In this document: positions 51,574-61,310 of the stretch, piece by piece
Numbering within the stretch: position 1 is the stretch's first letter
How the letters are laid out: every line of letters starts with the position of its first letter
Origin: Streptomyces griseus
GTDB taxonomy: Bacteria > Actinomycetota > Actinomycetes > Streptomycetales > Streptomycetaceae
Direction of reading: 5' to 3'
Assembly (NCBI RefSeq): GCF_001715295.1
Contig: NZ_MDKB01000001.1
Coordinates: forward strand, 1,110,866 to 1,174,865
DNA: 64,000 nt
Translations under genes and position numbers: made by a program
Notes under the pieces: model-generated
The model's database searches: none
What the model was told of the DNA's origin: nothing
What the model saw: the letters and a program-made list of their open reading frames with translations, nothing else

Positions 51574-52881
51574 TCAGGTCGGGCGGGTCGTCAGGGTGTC
51601 GGCCGCCCGGAGAGCCACGGGGGCGGAGGGCGCCCGGTCGTAGCGGTCGGCCATGTGATGGAGGGTGGTGAGCAGGCCGCGGGCGGTGAGCGGTTCGACA
51701 TCCGCCGGGGCGTCGGGGCGGATCGGCATGGCGCCGGTGTCCGACCAGCGCAGCCGGCCGTCGGCGCCGATGACGCTGCGGGAGCGGCCCGCGTTGTCGG
51801 GGTGGAGACAGAACGGCACGTCGAGCAGGCCGCGTTCGAAAGCCGCCGGCAGCGCTCGGGCCAGATCCGTGTGCAGGCCGAGGACGGCCTCCACGAGAGT
51901 GAGTGCCTCCTCGTAGACCTCGCTCCGGGCGCCCGGGGCCACCGGGTCCGGCGGGCCGGCGAGCGCCGCGGCCGCTGCGGCGGTCTCCAGGGCCCGGACG
52001 TTCTCGTCGACGGTGGGGATGCGGCGGGACTCGGCGGTCGTCTTGACGAGCAGCCGCTGCGCCCCGGAGCGCAGGGCGAGCCGGGCGGACGCCTCGAGGA
52101 GGCGCGTCGCGCCGCGCTCGGTGCGGGGGTAGACACCCATGTACGTGTAGAGGACGACGTGGTGGTCCACCCCGGCCGGCAAGAACTCACCGGCCAGCCT
52201 GCGCAGCGCCCGTACGGCCTCCTCGTCCTGGACCGGGTCGGTCTGCTGCGCGTAGCTCAGCGAGACGCTGCGCAGGCCGTGCCGGGCGAAGAACAGGCAC
52301 TCCAGCACGCTCATGGCGACGAGCAGTCCGGGCGGGCAGAGCTGGCCCAGCAGGCAGCCACCGAAGCTCTCCAGATGGGGGACGGAGCCGGGGCGGGCGC
52401 TCGCGGCCAGGATCTCGCACCCCTCGGCCCAGGCCCTGACGGACTCCCGCAGCGGGGTGCGGCCGTAGGGCAGGCAGTACGAGACGGGCCCGCCCTCGGT
52501 CGCGTCGAGACCGGCCGCGACCAGGGCCCGGACGATGTCCTGCGGACGGGCGGAGCCGTGGCGGACCTGGACGGGGAAGTCGGCGTCGTACAGGCCGTCG
52601 AGCAGGGCCCGGGTGACGGCGAGCGGGTGGGTGGCGAGGGGATAGCCGTTGAGCCGGGTGCCTTCGGCGAGGGCGGCACGTGCCCCGGCGAGGTCGCCGA
52701 CGCGGGTGTAGCTGTCGATGGTGAGCGTGCCGACGGTCGTGGCCGTGGCGGCCCTGGTCCGCGCCAGACCGGTGCGCATGGCCTCGGGATCGCCGAAGCC
52801 CATACGGGGCTGGACGACCAGCCGGCCGGCGGCGGCCGCATCCGCGACGAACGCGCCGAAAGGGCGCGGGGCGCCGCTCAT
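51574..52881 (-). CDS. glmE: Glutamate mutase epsilon subunit (methylaspartate mutase E)
   Basis: This 435-residue catalytic TIM-barrel subunit of the B12-dependent glutamate mutase converts L-glutamate to (2S,3S)-3-methylaspartate. Family landmarks are VVQPRMGFGDPEAMRTGLAR near the N-terminus, LNGYPLATHP, VRHGSARPQDIVRAL, EGGPVSYCLPYGRTPLRESV, HLESFGGCLLGQLCPPGLLV and RLLVKTTAESRRIPT. It is slightly shorter than clostridial GlmE. ATG 52881 overlaps the small-subunit stop by 4 nt. It supplies the methylated aspartate of the predicted peptide. Confidence 0.93.
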   Translation of the reverse strand: MSGAPRPFGAFVADAAAAGRLVVQPRMGFGDPEAMRTGLARTRAATATTVGTLTIDSYTRVGDLAGARAALAEGTRLNGYPLATHPLAVTRALLDGLYDADFPVQVRHGSARPQDIVRALVAAGLDATEGGPVSYCLPYGRTPLRESVRAWAEGCEILAASARPGSVPHLESFGGCLLGQLCPPGLLVAMSVLECLFFARHGLRSVSLSYAQQTDPVQDEEAVRALRRLAGEFLPAGVDHHVVLYTYMGVYPRTERGATRLLEASARLALRSGAQRLLVKTTAESRRIPTVDENVRALETAAAAAALAGPPDPVAPGARSEVYEEALTLVEAVLGLHTDLARALPAAFERGLLDVPFCLHPDNAGRSRSVIGADGRLRWSDTGAMPIRPDAPADVEPLTARGLLTTLHHMADRYDRAPSAPVALRAADTLTTRPT

Positions 52882-53300
52882 GCCGCCACCCGGACAGCCG
52901 CGAGGAAGGCGCACAGCGCCTCCAGGTCGTCGGCGCCGTCCCCGAGGACGGCACCGCAGCCCGCTTCGCGCAGCCCGGCCGCTTCGGCCTCCCCGGAGCG
53001 GCCCGCGGCACCGAGCTTGCCGCCGACGGCCACCGGAAGGGCGGCGAGGCCCGGTTCGGCGCGCAGCCGGCGTACGGCGGCGGAGGCGTCCCGGTAACCG
53101 TGGCCGTTGACGCTGCTGAGCACGACCGCGTCGGGGGAGTGCCGACGGCAGGCGGCGGTGAGCAGGCTGGGACTCACGCAGGGACCCAGCGCGACGACGT
53201 CGTGTCCCCGTTCCTCCAGGAACAGCCGGAGATACACGAGATTCCAGGTGTGGGAGTCCGAAGCGGTTCCGCTCAGGAGTATCTTCATGCCTTCGACCAT
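52878..53300 (-). CDS. glmS: Glutamate mutase sigma subunit (B12-binding)
   Basis: This 140-residue cobalamin-binding flavodoxin-like protein has the base-off signature region ASDSHTWN, with Asp15 and the axial-ligand His17; the usual Gly of DxHxxG is Asn20. SPDAVVLSSVNGHGYRD supplies the SxL loop and PVAVGGKLG the GG motif. ATG 53300 (GGAG site 6 nt upstream) is preferred to ATG 53288, which has a site too close. The symbol here means mutase subunit S, not glucosamine synthase. It is the first gene of the apparent seven-gene operon. Confidence 0.92.
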   Translation of the reverse strand: MVEGMKILLSGTASDSHTWNLVYLRLFLEERGHDVVALGPCVSPSLLTAACRRHSPDAVVLSSVNGHGYRDASAAVRRLRAEPGLAALPVAVGGKLGAAGRSGEAEAAGLREAGCGAVLGDGADDLEALCAFLAAVRVAA

Positions 53301-53728
53301 ATTTCTCCGGACGCTTCCCGGGCGGAAGTCGAGCGGCAGTAACAGGCGGCAGTTTTCGGCCCGGAATTCCTTCCGGCGCATGACCCGGTAATCCTGTGCG
53401 GTGTCCCGCAATTCCGGAGGGCGCGCGACCGCAGCCGCCGTCCCGCCGCGTCGCCGAAACGCCCCGACACTTCCGGCGAGCGGACGTCCCTCCGCCTCGC
53501 GACGCACCGCATCCCGCGTGCCGCGCTGATCCACCGGGAACGGGGCCTGCCCCTGGACGACCGCGCTTCCCGGGTGTTCCCGTGTCGGGGATGTCCCCCG
53601 GCGTCCGGCGGGCGCGCGAGGGCTGCCGCGGCACCTCGCCGGCGTCGCCGGAACGCCCCGGCGCACCCGGTGGCCTCCCGCCCCCGCATCCGGCGGGCGG
53701 GACAGCCTCGGCCCGCAGGCACGCGAAA
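53301..53728. other. Upstream region of the mutase operon with a direct repeat
   Basis: No gene is seen in this ~430-bp stretch. Two imperfect copies of a ~60-nt sequence occur, at 53413-53472 and 53605-53674. Both contain a GGCGCGCGA run and GCGTCGCCGRAACGCCCCG. An EcoRI-like GGAATTCC dyad lies at ~53363. It must contain the promoter of the glutamate mutase operon. No cobalamin-riboswitch B12 box (GCCACTG) was found on the coding strand. Confidence 0.5.
53413..53674. repeat. Imperfect ~60-nt direct repeat, two copies
   Basis: Copy 1 (about 53413-53472) and copy 2 (about 53605-53674) share GGCGCGCGA, then GCGTCGCCG(A/G)AACGCCCCG and CCGG, spaced about 195 nt. Lower similarity lies between the shared blocks. 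Confidence 0.5.
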
Positions 53729-53763
53729 GTGCCGTGCCCCGCAGGAGCTGCGGGGCACGGCAC
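53729..53763 (-). terminator. Hairpin terminator of the NRPS-mbtH unit
   Basis: A perfect 16-bp stem (53729-53744 with 53748-53763) has a 3-nt GAG loop, starting 15 nt after the mbtH stop on the minus strand. It separates the synthetase unit from the mutase operon. Confidence 0.85.
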
Positions 53764-53777
53764 AGGGTGGGTAACTG

Positions 53778-53993
53778 TCAGGTGTACTGGGCGACCAGGC
53801 TCCGGGGGCGGATGTCGGTCCAGTTGGCGGTGATGTACTCCAGCGCCCCCGCGCGGTCCCCGGCCCCCCATACGCTGGTCCAGCCGGCCGGGACATCGGC
53901 GAAGGCAGGCCACAGGGCGTGCTGGCCCTCGTCGTTCACCACGACGTGGAAGATGCCCTCGTCGTCGTCGAAAGGGTTCACGGCGTCGCTCAT
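53778..53993 (-). CDS. mbtH: MbtH-family protein
   Basis: This 71-residue MbtH-like chaperone of NRPS adenylation domains begins [20 protein letters not shown] and has the invariant N-x-E-x-Q-x-S/A-x-W-P-x pattern in [19 protein letters not shown] plus the C-terminal [12 protein letters not shown] 53993 overlaps the NRPS stop by 4 nt and follows GAGGAG. It probably solubilises or activates one or both A domains of the adjacent synthetase. Confidence 0.97.
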   Translation of the reverse strand: MSDAVNPFDDDEGIFHVVVNDEGQHALWPAFADVPAGWTSVWGAGDRAGALEYITANWTDIRPRSLVAQYT

Positions 53994-56900
53994 GAATAAC
54001 TCCTCGTTCCGTTTTCCCGCAGGTTGTTTCCCTGCAGTGCGGAGAGTTTCTCCGCGATGATTCTTCCGATGTGTGCGAGAGGTTTCTCCTCGGCCATCCG
54101 CAGATGGTCGGAATTCACCGTATGGTTTTCGGTCGTTCCCTCCAGGAACGGATTCCAGGTGGCGGCCAGCACGCCTTCCGCTTCGCCGGTTCTACGGGCT
54201 GTGAAGAAGACCGCGCCGGTGCCGGCGACACCGGGCGTGTGCCGCGACATGAGGGCCGCGTGGGTCTCCGACGCACGCAGCACGGCCCGGATCTCCTCGG
54301 CGCTGAAGCCGCCCAGGACGGGGTCCTCACGGCGCACGCGCTCCACCGCGGCCGGCACGTCGTCCTCGTGGAGCGGCGCGGACTCCGCCGGCCGTTCCCC
54401 GGACGGCAGGACCGGGACGCTGCCCGGGTCGGTCCGGTGCACGTCCATCAGCCCCAGGAATTCGACCCGCTGACCGGCCGCGTGCAGCCGCACGGCCATG
54501 GCGTGGGCGACGATGCCGCCGAAGGACCAGCCGAGCAGCCGGTAGGGCCCCCACGGCTGGACCTGCCGGATGCGCTCCAGATAGTCGTCGGCCATCTCCT
54601 CGACGGTGCGCGGACGGTAACCGGGCTCGCTGAGCGCGCGGGCCTGGAGGGCGTACAGCGGCTGGTCCTCGCCGAGGTGGCGGGCGAGACCGGCGTAGGA
54701 CCAGCCGACCCCGGTGCCGGGGTGTACGCAGAACAGCGGGCGCCGGGAGCCACGGTCGCTGAGCGGCAGCAGGACGTCCATGGCGCCGGCTGTGCCGTCG
54801 TGGTCGCGCGAGCCGAGCAGCCCGGCCGGTGTGGGGGCGCGGAACAGGTCACGGACGGTCCGGTCGATGCCCAGCACCGCGCGCACCCGGCTCACCAGCC
54901 GCACACCGAGCAGTGAATGACCGCCCAGGGTGAAGAAGTTGTCGTCCAGACCGACCCCCGGTACGCCCAGGATCTCGGCGAACAGCCCGCACAGCACCTC
55001 CTCCCGGGCGTTGCGCGGCGCACGGTGGGACGCGGCCGCACGGACCGGTGCGGGCAGCGCCCGGCGGTCCGGCTTGCCGTTGACGGTCAGCGGCAGGGCG
55101 TCCAGGACCACCACGGCGGAGGGCACCAGGTGCCCGGGCAGCGCGGCACGGGCCAGCGTGAGGAGATCCGCCTCGGTGACCGCGGTCCCGGCACGCGGCA
55201 CCACGTACGCCACGAGGCTCCCCTCGCCCGGCCGGTCCTCCCGGACGACGGCGAGGGTCTGGCCGACCGCGGGGTGGGCGGCGAGAGCGTGCTCCACCTC
55301 CCCGGGCTCGATCCGCATGCCGCGCAGCTTGACCTGGCCGTCCGCGCGGCCCAGGAACCGGAGTTCGCCCGCCGGTGTCCACACCACGCGGTCGCCCGTG
55401 CGGTACATCCGGCTGCCGTCGGCCTCGAACGGGTCGGGGACGAACCGCTCGGCGCTCAGGTCGGGGCGGCCGACGTAGCCGCGCGCCACATGGGAACCGG
55501 CGATGTACAGCTCGCCGGGCACCCCGGGCGGGACGGGCCGCAGCGCTCCGTCGAGGGCGTGGCTGCGGGTGTTGTCCATCGGGCGGCCCAGATGCAGGCC
55601 CAGGGCGCCTCCGCCGCCGGTGAGCCACTGGTTGTGGGAGGCGAAGGTCGTCTCGGTCGGGCCGTACGAATGGACCAGCACGGTGTCCGGACAGTGCGTC
55701 AGGACCCGGTGGGCGGCGGCCTGCGACGCGACGTCGCCGCCCGTCCACACCTCGCGCAGCAGCCGGAGCGTGTCCAGTGCCTCGTCGGCCATCACGTGGA
55801 ACAGGCCTACGGTGAAGTAGGCGGCGGTGACCCCGTGCTCGCGGACCGTACGATCGGTCTCGGCGAGGTCGGTGCCGTCGCCCCGCATGATCACCAGACT
55901 GCCGCCGTTCAGGAGCGGCACCCAGATCTCGAAGACGGACGCGTCGAACCCGGTCGCCGAGTGGACCAGCATCCGGCCGGGACAGCCGGCCGCCGTGTCC
56001 CGGTCGGCGGCCAGTTCGGTCACGTTGCGGTGGGTGACGCCGACGCCCTTGGGGCGCCCGGTCGATCCGGACGTGAACATCACGTACATCAGGTCGTCCC
56101 CGTCGACCGCCACGGCCCGGTGCTCCCCCGGTCCGGTCGCCGGGGCCGGCCCGTCGACCAGGAACACCGGCGGGGCGGCACTCCCGGGCGGCGGCACCGC
56201 CCCCGCGTGTGCGGCGACCGTGGCGACGAGGCGGACCCGCGCGTCCTCGGCCATGAGCCGGACGCGGGCCCTGGGCAGCCCGGGGTCCAGTGGAAGGTAC
56301 GCCGCGCCGCACTTGAGGACGGCGAGCGCCGTCACCACCAGGGGCACACCGCGTTCCAGCAGCACCCCGACGGTGTCCCCCCTGCGCACCCCGGCCGCGG
56401 CCAGCCGGGCGGCCAGCGCCCCCGCGCGTGCGTCGAGTTCACCGTAGGAGACGCTCTCCCCGTCGGTGATCAGGGCGGGCGCCGCAGGGGCGAGCGCGGC
56501 CCGGCGGGCGATCACCTCGTGGACGGCGGCCCGGTCACGCGTCACGGTGGCCGTGTCGTTGTACTCCGTGTCCAGCCGGTACCGCTCGGCGTCGGTGAGC
56601 AGGTCCACCTCACCGATCCGCACCCCCGGGTCGGCGGCGGCGGCGCGCAGCACCCGCTCGACGTGCGCCGCGAGCAGCGCGGCCGTGGCGGGGTCGAACA
56701 GGTCGGTGGCGTACTCCAGGCCGCCCGTCAGCCCGGCCGGCCTGCCCTCGCCGTCCTGCCGTTCTGACAGGGCGAGGGTCAGGTCGAACTTGGTGGACAG
56801 CTCCTCCACCGGGACCGGTTCGGCCCGCAGCACCGGCACGCCACCGGCGGGCACGGTGTAGTCGTGGTGGAGCTGGACGACGACCTGGGTCAGCGGGTGG

Positions 56901-59900
56901 TGGGCGGTGCTGCGGGCCGGGTTGAGGTGCTCGACGATCCGGTCGAAGGGCAGCCGCTGGTGCGCGTAGGCCGCGAGGTCGGTGTCGCGTACCCGTTCCA
57001 GCAGCTCCGTGAAGGCCGGGTCGCCGGAGGTGTCGGTGCGCAGGACAAGGGTGTTGACGAAGAAGCCGACCAGATCGCTCAGCGCCTCGTCGTCGCGGCC
57101 CGCCGTCATGGTGGCCAACGGCAGATCGGTGCCGGCGCCGTGGCGGGTGAGGACGGCGGCGAGGGCGGCCTGCAGCACCATGAACAGGGTGGCGCCGCTG
57201 CGCCGGGCCAGCTCCTCCAGCGCCTGGTGGGTGGCGGGGCCGACGGAGAGCGGGACATGGCCGCCCCGGTGGGTGGCCTCGGCAGGACGCGGCCGGGCAG
57301 CCGGCAGTTCGAGGACCGCCGGGGCACCGGCGAGAGCCTGTTCCCAGAACGTGAGGGCCTTCCGCGCCGCCGGTCCCTCCAGCAGCTGCCGCTGCCAGAG
57401 GGTGTAGTCGGCGTACTGGACGGGAAGCGGCTCCCAGCGCGGTGCGCGGCCCTCGGCACGGGCGGCACAGGCGGTGGCCAGGTCGGCCAGGAGCGGGCCG
57501 GTGGACCAGCCGTCGGCGGCGATGTGGTGGACGAGCACCACCAGGATCTGGCCGCCGTCCTCCTCGGTGAGCAGAGTGGCCCGCAGCGGAATCTCCTCGG
57601 CGAGGTCGAAGACGTGACCGGCGGCCGCGGCGACGGTCTCCCGCGACTGCCCGGCAGGCACGGGACGGACGTCGAGCGGGGGCCGCGCGGTGTCGAGGAC
57701 CTCCTGGTGCGGTTCCCCCCCGGCCGACCGGTAGCGGGTGCGCAGCACCTCGTGGCGCTCCGTCAGGTCGGCGAGGGCGCGGGCCAGGACGCCGGCGTCG
57801 AGGGGGGCGGCGGGACGCATCACCAGCGGGATGTTGTAGGAGGCGCTCGGGCCTTCGAGCCGGTCGATGAACCAGAGTCTGCGCTGCGCGTACGAGAGCG
57901 GCAGCCGCTCCGGCCGGTCGGCACGGACGGTGGGCGCGAGCGGCGTCCCGGGCTCCGTGTCCCCGGCGTCCCGGACGTCCGCGATACGGCGGGCGAGGGC
58001 GGCCGGGGTCGGGGCCAGCAGCAGGTCGCGCACATGGACGTCGGCGCCCGTGCGGGCGCGTATCCGGTTGGCGAGCCGCACCCCGCTCATGGAGTGCCCG
58101 CCGATCGTGAAGAACCCCTCGTGCGGCCCCACCCGGTCCAGGCCCAGGACCTCCGCGAACATCTCCCGCAGCGTGTCGACGTGTTCCGCATCCGGCCCGT
58201 CGCCGCTCCGGGCGTCGGCCAGGGCGTCGGCGGCCTTCCGGGCGGAGAGGACGGCGGTGCGCGCCCGGCGGTCGTCGAGGGTCCGGCGGTCCCCGGCGCC
58301 GAGCAGCGCGGTGTCGGCCACGGGCTCCCCGGGCCGGTCGGCAGCCGCACGCAGGGCCTGCTCCAACGCCCTCAGGAGGAGGCGGGCCGTCTCCTCGTCG
58401 AAGATGTCGCGTGCGTACTCCAGGCCCAGTTCGATCCCCGCGGGCGTACCGTCGGCCCGGCGGTGCTCCACGCACGCGGCGGTGAGGTCGAACTTGGTGG
58501 TCGCCGGCGGGTCCGCCCTGAAGGTGCCGGTCAGACCGCCGAAGGCGAAAGGCGCGTCGGCCGGGGCGGCGGTGCGCAGCGTGAGCATCGTTTGGAAGAG
58601 CGGGTGCACGCCGGGCGTGCGCGGCGGGTTCAGATGTTCTACCAGGAGGTCGAAGGGGATGCCCTGGTGGGCGTAGGCGGCGAGGTCGGTGTCGCGTACC
58701 CGTTCCAGCAGTTCGCTGAAGGCCGGGTCGCCGGAGGTGTCGGTCGGCAGCACCAGGGTGTTGACGAAGAAACCGACCAGGGCGCCGAGCGCCTCGTCGT
58801 CACGGCCCGCGACCGGGGTGCCGACGGCCACCCGGTCACCGCAGCCGACCGCGCGCAGGGCCAGGCCGAGGGCCGCCTGAAGGACCATCAGCATGCTCGC
58901 GCCGTGCCCGTCGGCGAGCCGCACGAGTGCCGTGTGCGCCGTCGGCCCCAGGTGCGCGGTGACCAGGCCGCCGCGGTGGTCCGGCACGTCGGGGCGGGGC
59001 CGGTCCAGCGGCAGGTCGGTGACGGCGGGCAGGCCGGCGAGCGCGGTCCGCCAGTGGGCGAGCCCGCGTGAGACGACCGCGTCGGGGTCCTCGGCCGCGC
59101 CGAGGACGTCGTTCTGCCAGAGGGTGTAGTCGGCGTACTGGACGGGAAGCGGCTCCTGCGCGGGGGCGTGGCCCAGGGTGCGGGCGGTGTAGGCGGCGGC
59201 CAGGTCGTTCATCAGCGGGGCCAGGGACCAGCCGTCGCCCGCGACATGGTGGAGCAGGACGGCCAGCACGGCCGCCGGTCCCGAACCGGCCGTGCCCTCG
59301 GGTACGAACAGCGCCACCCGCAGGGGGAGTTCACGTGTCAGGTCGAAGGTCTCCGCCGTGAAGTCCGCCACCCGGGAACGAAGTTCACCGGCCGGGCACT
59401 CGACGATGCGGGCCCGGACCGTGGACGGGGCCAGGACGTGCTGGTAGGGCTCGTTCTCCGGGGCGAGGGAGACGGTACGCAGGACCTCGTGGCGACCGGC
59501 GAGGTCGGTGACGGCGGCTGCGAGCGCCGCACGGTCCGGGACACCGTCGAGTTCCAGCACGATCGGCATGTTGTACGCGCAGGACGGGCCGTCGAGCTGG
59601 TCGAGCAGCCACAGCCGGCGCTGGGCGTGGGAGAGCGGCACCCGGTCCTCGGCGGGCAGCGGCTCCTCGTGGACGACCGACAGGCGCGGGTCCGTGGTCC
59701 GCAGCGCCTTGCGGTTGATCTTTCCGGAGCTGGTACGGGGCAGGGCGGCGACGATGCCGACGGCGGCCGGCACGGCCGCGGCGGGCATGCGTCCGCGCAC
59801 CAGAGCGCGCAGTTCCTCGGCACCGACACCGCCCTCGGTGACGACGAACGCGACGAGGCGCTTGACGCCGTCGGAGCCCTGCTGGGCGACGACGGCGGCC

Positions 59901-61135
59901 TCACGGACCTTGGGGTGGCCCGCCAGGACGGAGTCCACGGCGGCCGGGTCGATGCGCTGTCCGCCGATCTTCACCTCGTCGTCGAGGCGGCCGTGGTAGA
60001 GGATCTGACGGTCCTCGCCGATCGTGACCAGGTCACCGGTGCGGTACGCGCGCTCGCCGTCCAGCTCCGTGAAGCGGCGGGCGGTCAGCTCGGGATTGCC
60101 CAGATAGCCCAGGGACAGGCCCCCGCCGAGCAGCCAGAGCTCGCCGGAGACGACGGCGGCGCGCACGCCGGGCAGCGGGCGGCCGATGGGGACGGGACCG
60201 TCGTCGTGGCGGGTGAGGTCGGCGACCGTGGCGACCACCGTGGTCTCGGTGGGCCCGTAGGCATTGAGCAGCCGGACCCGTCCACCGGTCAGCTCGCGCC
60301 ACTGGGCGACCCGCTCGGGCAGCGCGGCCTCCCCGTAGACGATCACGGTCTCCAGGCACGCGGGGAGGCTGACCGAGCCGGTGGCGAGGACGTGGACGAG
60401 CTCGTGCCAGTAGGCGGCCGGCAGGTCGAGCAGGGTGATGCCGTGGCGTGCGCAGCCGGCGAGCAGGTCGCGTACGTCGAGCATGTCGTCCGTACGCAGG
60501 ACCAGGGTGCCGCCGGCGCCGAGGGTGGCGAACAGTTCCTGGACGCTGGCGTCGAAGTGCAGCGGGGAGAACTGCAGGACGCGGGAGGTGGGACCGATGC
60601 CGTAGGCGGGGGTGGCGCCGGCGATGAAGTGCGCGAGCGAGTCATGGCCGACGACGACCCCGTTGGGGGTTCCGGTGGACCCGGACGTGTAGATCACGTA
60701 GGCGGCACCGGCCGGTGCGCCGGGGCCGGGGAGGACGAGTTCACCGCTGCGGGCGACCTCGGCGGGTGTGGGCGCCGGGCTCCCGCAGCCGGACTCCAGG
60801 ACGGCCTCGTTGCGGGCCTCGGGGGCCTGGACGTCGAGCGGGAGGTAGGCGGCGCCCGTGCTGAGGACGGCGAGGAGGCCGACGACGGCGTCGATCCCGC
60901 GGGGCCGGTGCAGGGCCACCAGGCGGCCGGGGGCGGCGCCCTCCCCGGCCAGCGTGCGGGCACGCTCCCTTACGGCGTCGGCGAGCCGGCCATAGGTCAG
61001 GTCGGTGCCGTCGTGGACCAGGGCCACCGCGTCGGGCCGGGTACGCGCCTGATGGGCGATGAGGTCGAGCACCGGCGGGGCGGGCGAGGGACAGGGACCG
61101 CCGTCCAGCAGGTCTTCCGTTCCGATGGGGGGCAT
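53990..61135 (-). CDS. Nonribosomal peptide synthetase, A-C-T-C-A-T-TE
   Basis: This 2381-residue terminal synthetase has the following order. A1 (residues ~20-480; [34 protein letters not shown]). C1 (~499-925; [25 protein letters not shown]), directly after A1 with no carrier between. T1 (Ser ~1015 in [11 protein letters not shown]), directly after C1 with no A. C2 (~1077-1500; HHIAADG). A2 (~1545-2030; [20 protein letters not shown]). T2 (Ser ~2074 in [11 protein letters not shown]). TE (~2115-2365; GWSFGG, His near NSDHLRM). Hand-read specificity residues are D-A-Q-D-I-Y-A-V-V-K for A1 and D-A-F-Y-W-G-S-F-A-K for A2; A1 begins like Gln-type codes. No epimerase domain is seen. ATG 61135 follows AGAAGGA. 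Confidence 0.95.
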   Translation of the reverse strand: MPPIGTEDLLDGGPCPSPAPPVLDLIAHQARTRPDAVALVHDGTDLTYGRLADAVRERARTLAGEGAAPGRLVALHRPRGIDAVVGLLAVLSTGAAYLPLDVQAPEARNEAVLESGCGSPAPTPAEVARSGELVLPGPGAPAGAAYVIYTSGSTGTPNGVVVGHDSLAHFIAGATPAYGIGPTSRVLQFSPLHFDASVQELFATLGAGGTLVLRTDDMLDVRDLLAGCARHGITLLDLPAAYWHELVHVLATGSVSLPACLETVIVYGEAALPERVAQWRELTGGRVRLLNAYGPTETTVVATVADLTRHDDGPVPIGRPLPGVRAAVVSGELWLLGGGLSLGYLGNPELTARRFTELDGERAYRTGDLVTIGEDRQILYHGRLDDEVKIGGQRIDPAAVDSVLAGHPKVREAAVVAQQGSDGVKRLVAFVVTEGGVGAEELRALVRGRMPAAAVPAAVGIVAALPRTSSGKINRKALRTTDPRLSVVHEEPLPAEDRVPLSHAQRRLWLLDQLDGPSCAYNMPIVLELDGVPDRAALAAAVTDLAGRHEVLRTVSLAPENEPYQHVLAPSTVRARIVECPAGELRSRVADFTAETFDLTRELPLRVALFVPEGTAGSGPAAVLAVLLHHVAGDGWSLAPLMNDLAAAYTARTLGHAPAQEPLPVQYADYTLWQNDVLGAAEDPDAVVSRGLAHWRTALAGLPAVTDLPLDRPRPDVPDHRGGLVTAHLGPTAHTALVRLADGHGASMLMVLQAALGLALRAVGCGDRVAVGTPVAGRDDEALGALVGFFVNTLVLPTDTSGDPAFSELLERVRDTDLAAYAHQGIPFDLLVEHLNPPRTPGVHPLFQTMLTLRTAAPADAPFAFGGLTGTFRADPPATTKFDLTAACVEHRRADGTPAGIELGLEYARDIFDEETARLLLRALEQALRAAADRPGEPVADTALLGAGDRRTLDDRRARTAVLSARKAADALADARSGDGPDAEHVDTLREMFAEVLGLDRVGPHEGFFTIGGHSMSGVRLANRIRARTGADVHVRDLLLAPTPAALARRIADVRDAGDTEPGTPLAPTVRADRPERLPLSYAQRRLWFIDRLEGPSASYNIPLVMRPAAPLDAGVLARALADLTERHEVLRTRYRSAGGEPHQEVLDTARPPLDVRPVPAGQSRETVAAAAGHVFDLAEEIPLRATLLTEEDGGQILVVLVHHIAADGWSTGPLLADLATACAARAEGRAPRWEPLPVQYADYTLWQRQLLEGPAARKALTFWEQALAGAPAVLELPAARPRPAEATHRGGHVPLSVGPATHQALEELARRSGATLFMVLQAALAAVLTRHGAGTDLPLATMTAGRDDEALSDLVGFFVNTLVLRTDTSGDPAFTELLERVRDTDLAAYAHQRLPFDRIVEHLNPARSTAHHPLTQVVVQLHHDYTVPAGGVPVLRAEPVPVEELSTKFDLTLALSERQDGEGRPAGLTGGLEYATDLFDPATAALLAAHVERVLRAAAADPGVRIGEVDLLTDAERYRLDTEYNDTATVTRDRAAVHEVIARRAALAPAAPALITDGESVSYGELDARAGALAARLAAAGVRRGDTVGVLLERGVPLVVTALAVLKCGAAYLPLDPGLPRARVRLMAEDARVRLVATVAAHAGAVPPPGSAAPPVFLVDGPAPATGPGEHRAVAVDGDDLMYVMFTSGSTGRPKGVGVTHRNVTELAADRDTAAGCPGRMLVHSATGFDASVFEIWVPLLNGGSLVIMRGDGTDLAETDRTVREHGVTAAYFTVGLFHVMADEALDTLRLLREVWTGGDVASQAAAHRVLTHCPDTVLVHSYGPTETTFASHNQWLTGGGGALGLHLGRPMDNTRSHALDGALRPVPPGVPGELYIAGSHVARGYVGRPDLSAERFVPDPFEADGSRMYRTGDRVVWTPAGELRFLGRADGQVKLRGMRIEPGEVEHALAAHPAVGQTLAVVREDRPGEGSLVAYVVPRAGTAVTEADLLTLARAALPGHLVPSAVVVLDALPLTVNGKPDRRALPAPVRAAASHRAPRNAREEVLCGLFAEILGVPGVGLDDNFFTLGGHSLLGVRLVSRVRAVLGIDRTVRDLFRAPTPAGLLGSRDHDGTAGAMDVLLPLSDRGSRRPLFCVHPGTGVGWSYAGLARHLGEDQPLYALQARALSEPGYRPRTVEEMADDYLERIRQVQPWGPYRLLGWSFGGIVAHAMAVRLHAAGQRVEFLGLMDVHRTDPGSVPVLPSGERPAESAPLHEDDVPAAVERVRREDPVLGGFSAEEIRAVLRASETHAALMSRHTPGVAGTGAVFFTARRTGEAEGVLAATWNPFLEGTTENHTVNSDHLRMAEEKPLAHIGRIIAEKLSALQGNNLRENGTRSYS

Positions 61136-61263
61136 CCTGGGCTTTCCTTCTGTCGAGGCGAGGGACCGGGGCGAACGGTTCCTCTCGCCTCCGTGCCTTC
61201 ACGCTAGGGGCCCGGGGCCCTTCCCCACGGCAGTCGGCCCGGCAGCTCGGAGCGGCAGAAAGA

Positions 61264-61291
61264 GGGGCGCGGAGCTGCCGCTCCGCGCCCC
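61264..61291 (-). terminator. Hairpin between the two synthetase genes
   Basis: A perfect 12-bp stem (61264-61275 with 61280-61291, TGCC loop) lies 20 nt past the stop of the upstream synthetase. With the 175-nt spacer it suggests that the downstream synthetase has its own promoter. Confidence 0.75.
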
Positions 61292-61310
61292 GCCTCCCTC
61301 GGCCGTCGGT

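Noticed and set aside
53399..53710. Mobile element with ends GTGTCCCGC and GCGGGACAG
   Set aside because: Similarity to the ends at 15747 and 21181 is limited to about nine bases and the inner sequence does not match; chance in GC-rich DNA is likely.
53301..53728. Cobalamin riboswitch ahead of the B12-dependent mutase operon
   Set aside because: No B12 box (GCCACTG) or matching stems were found on the coding strand.
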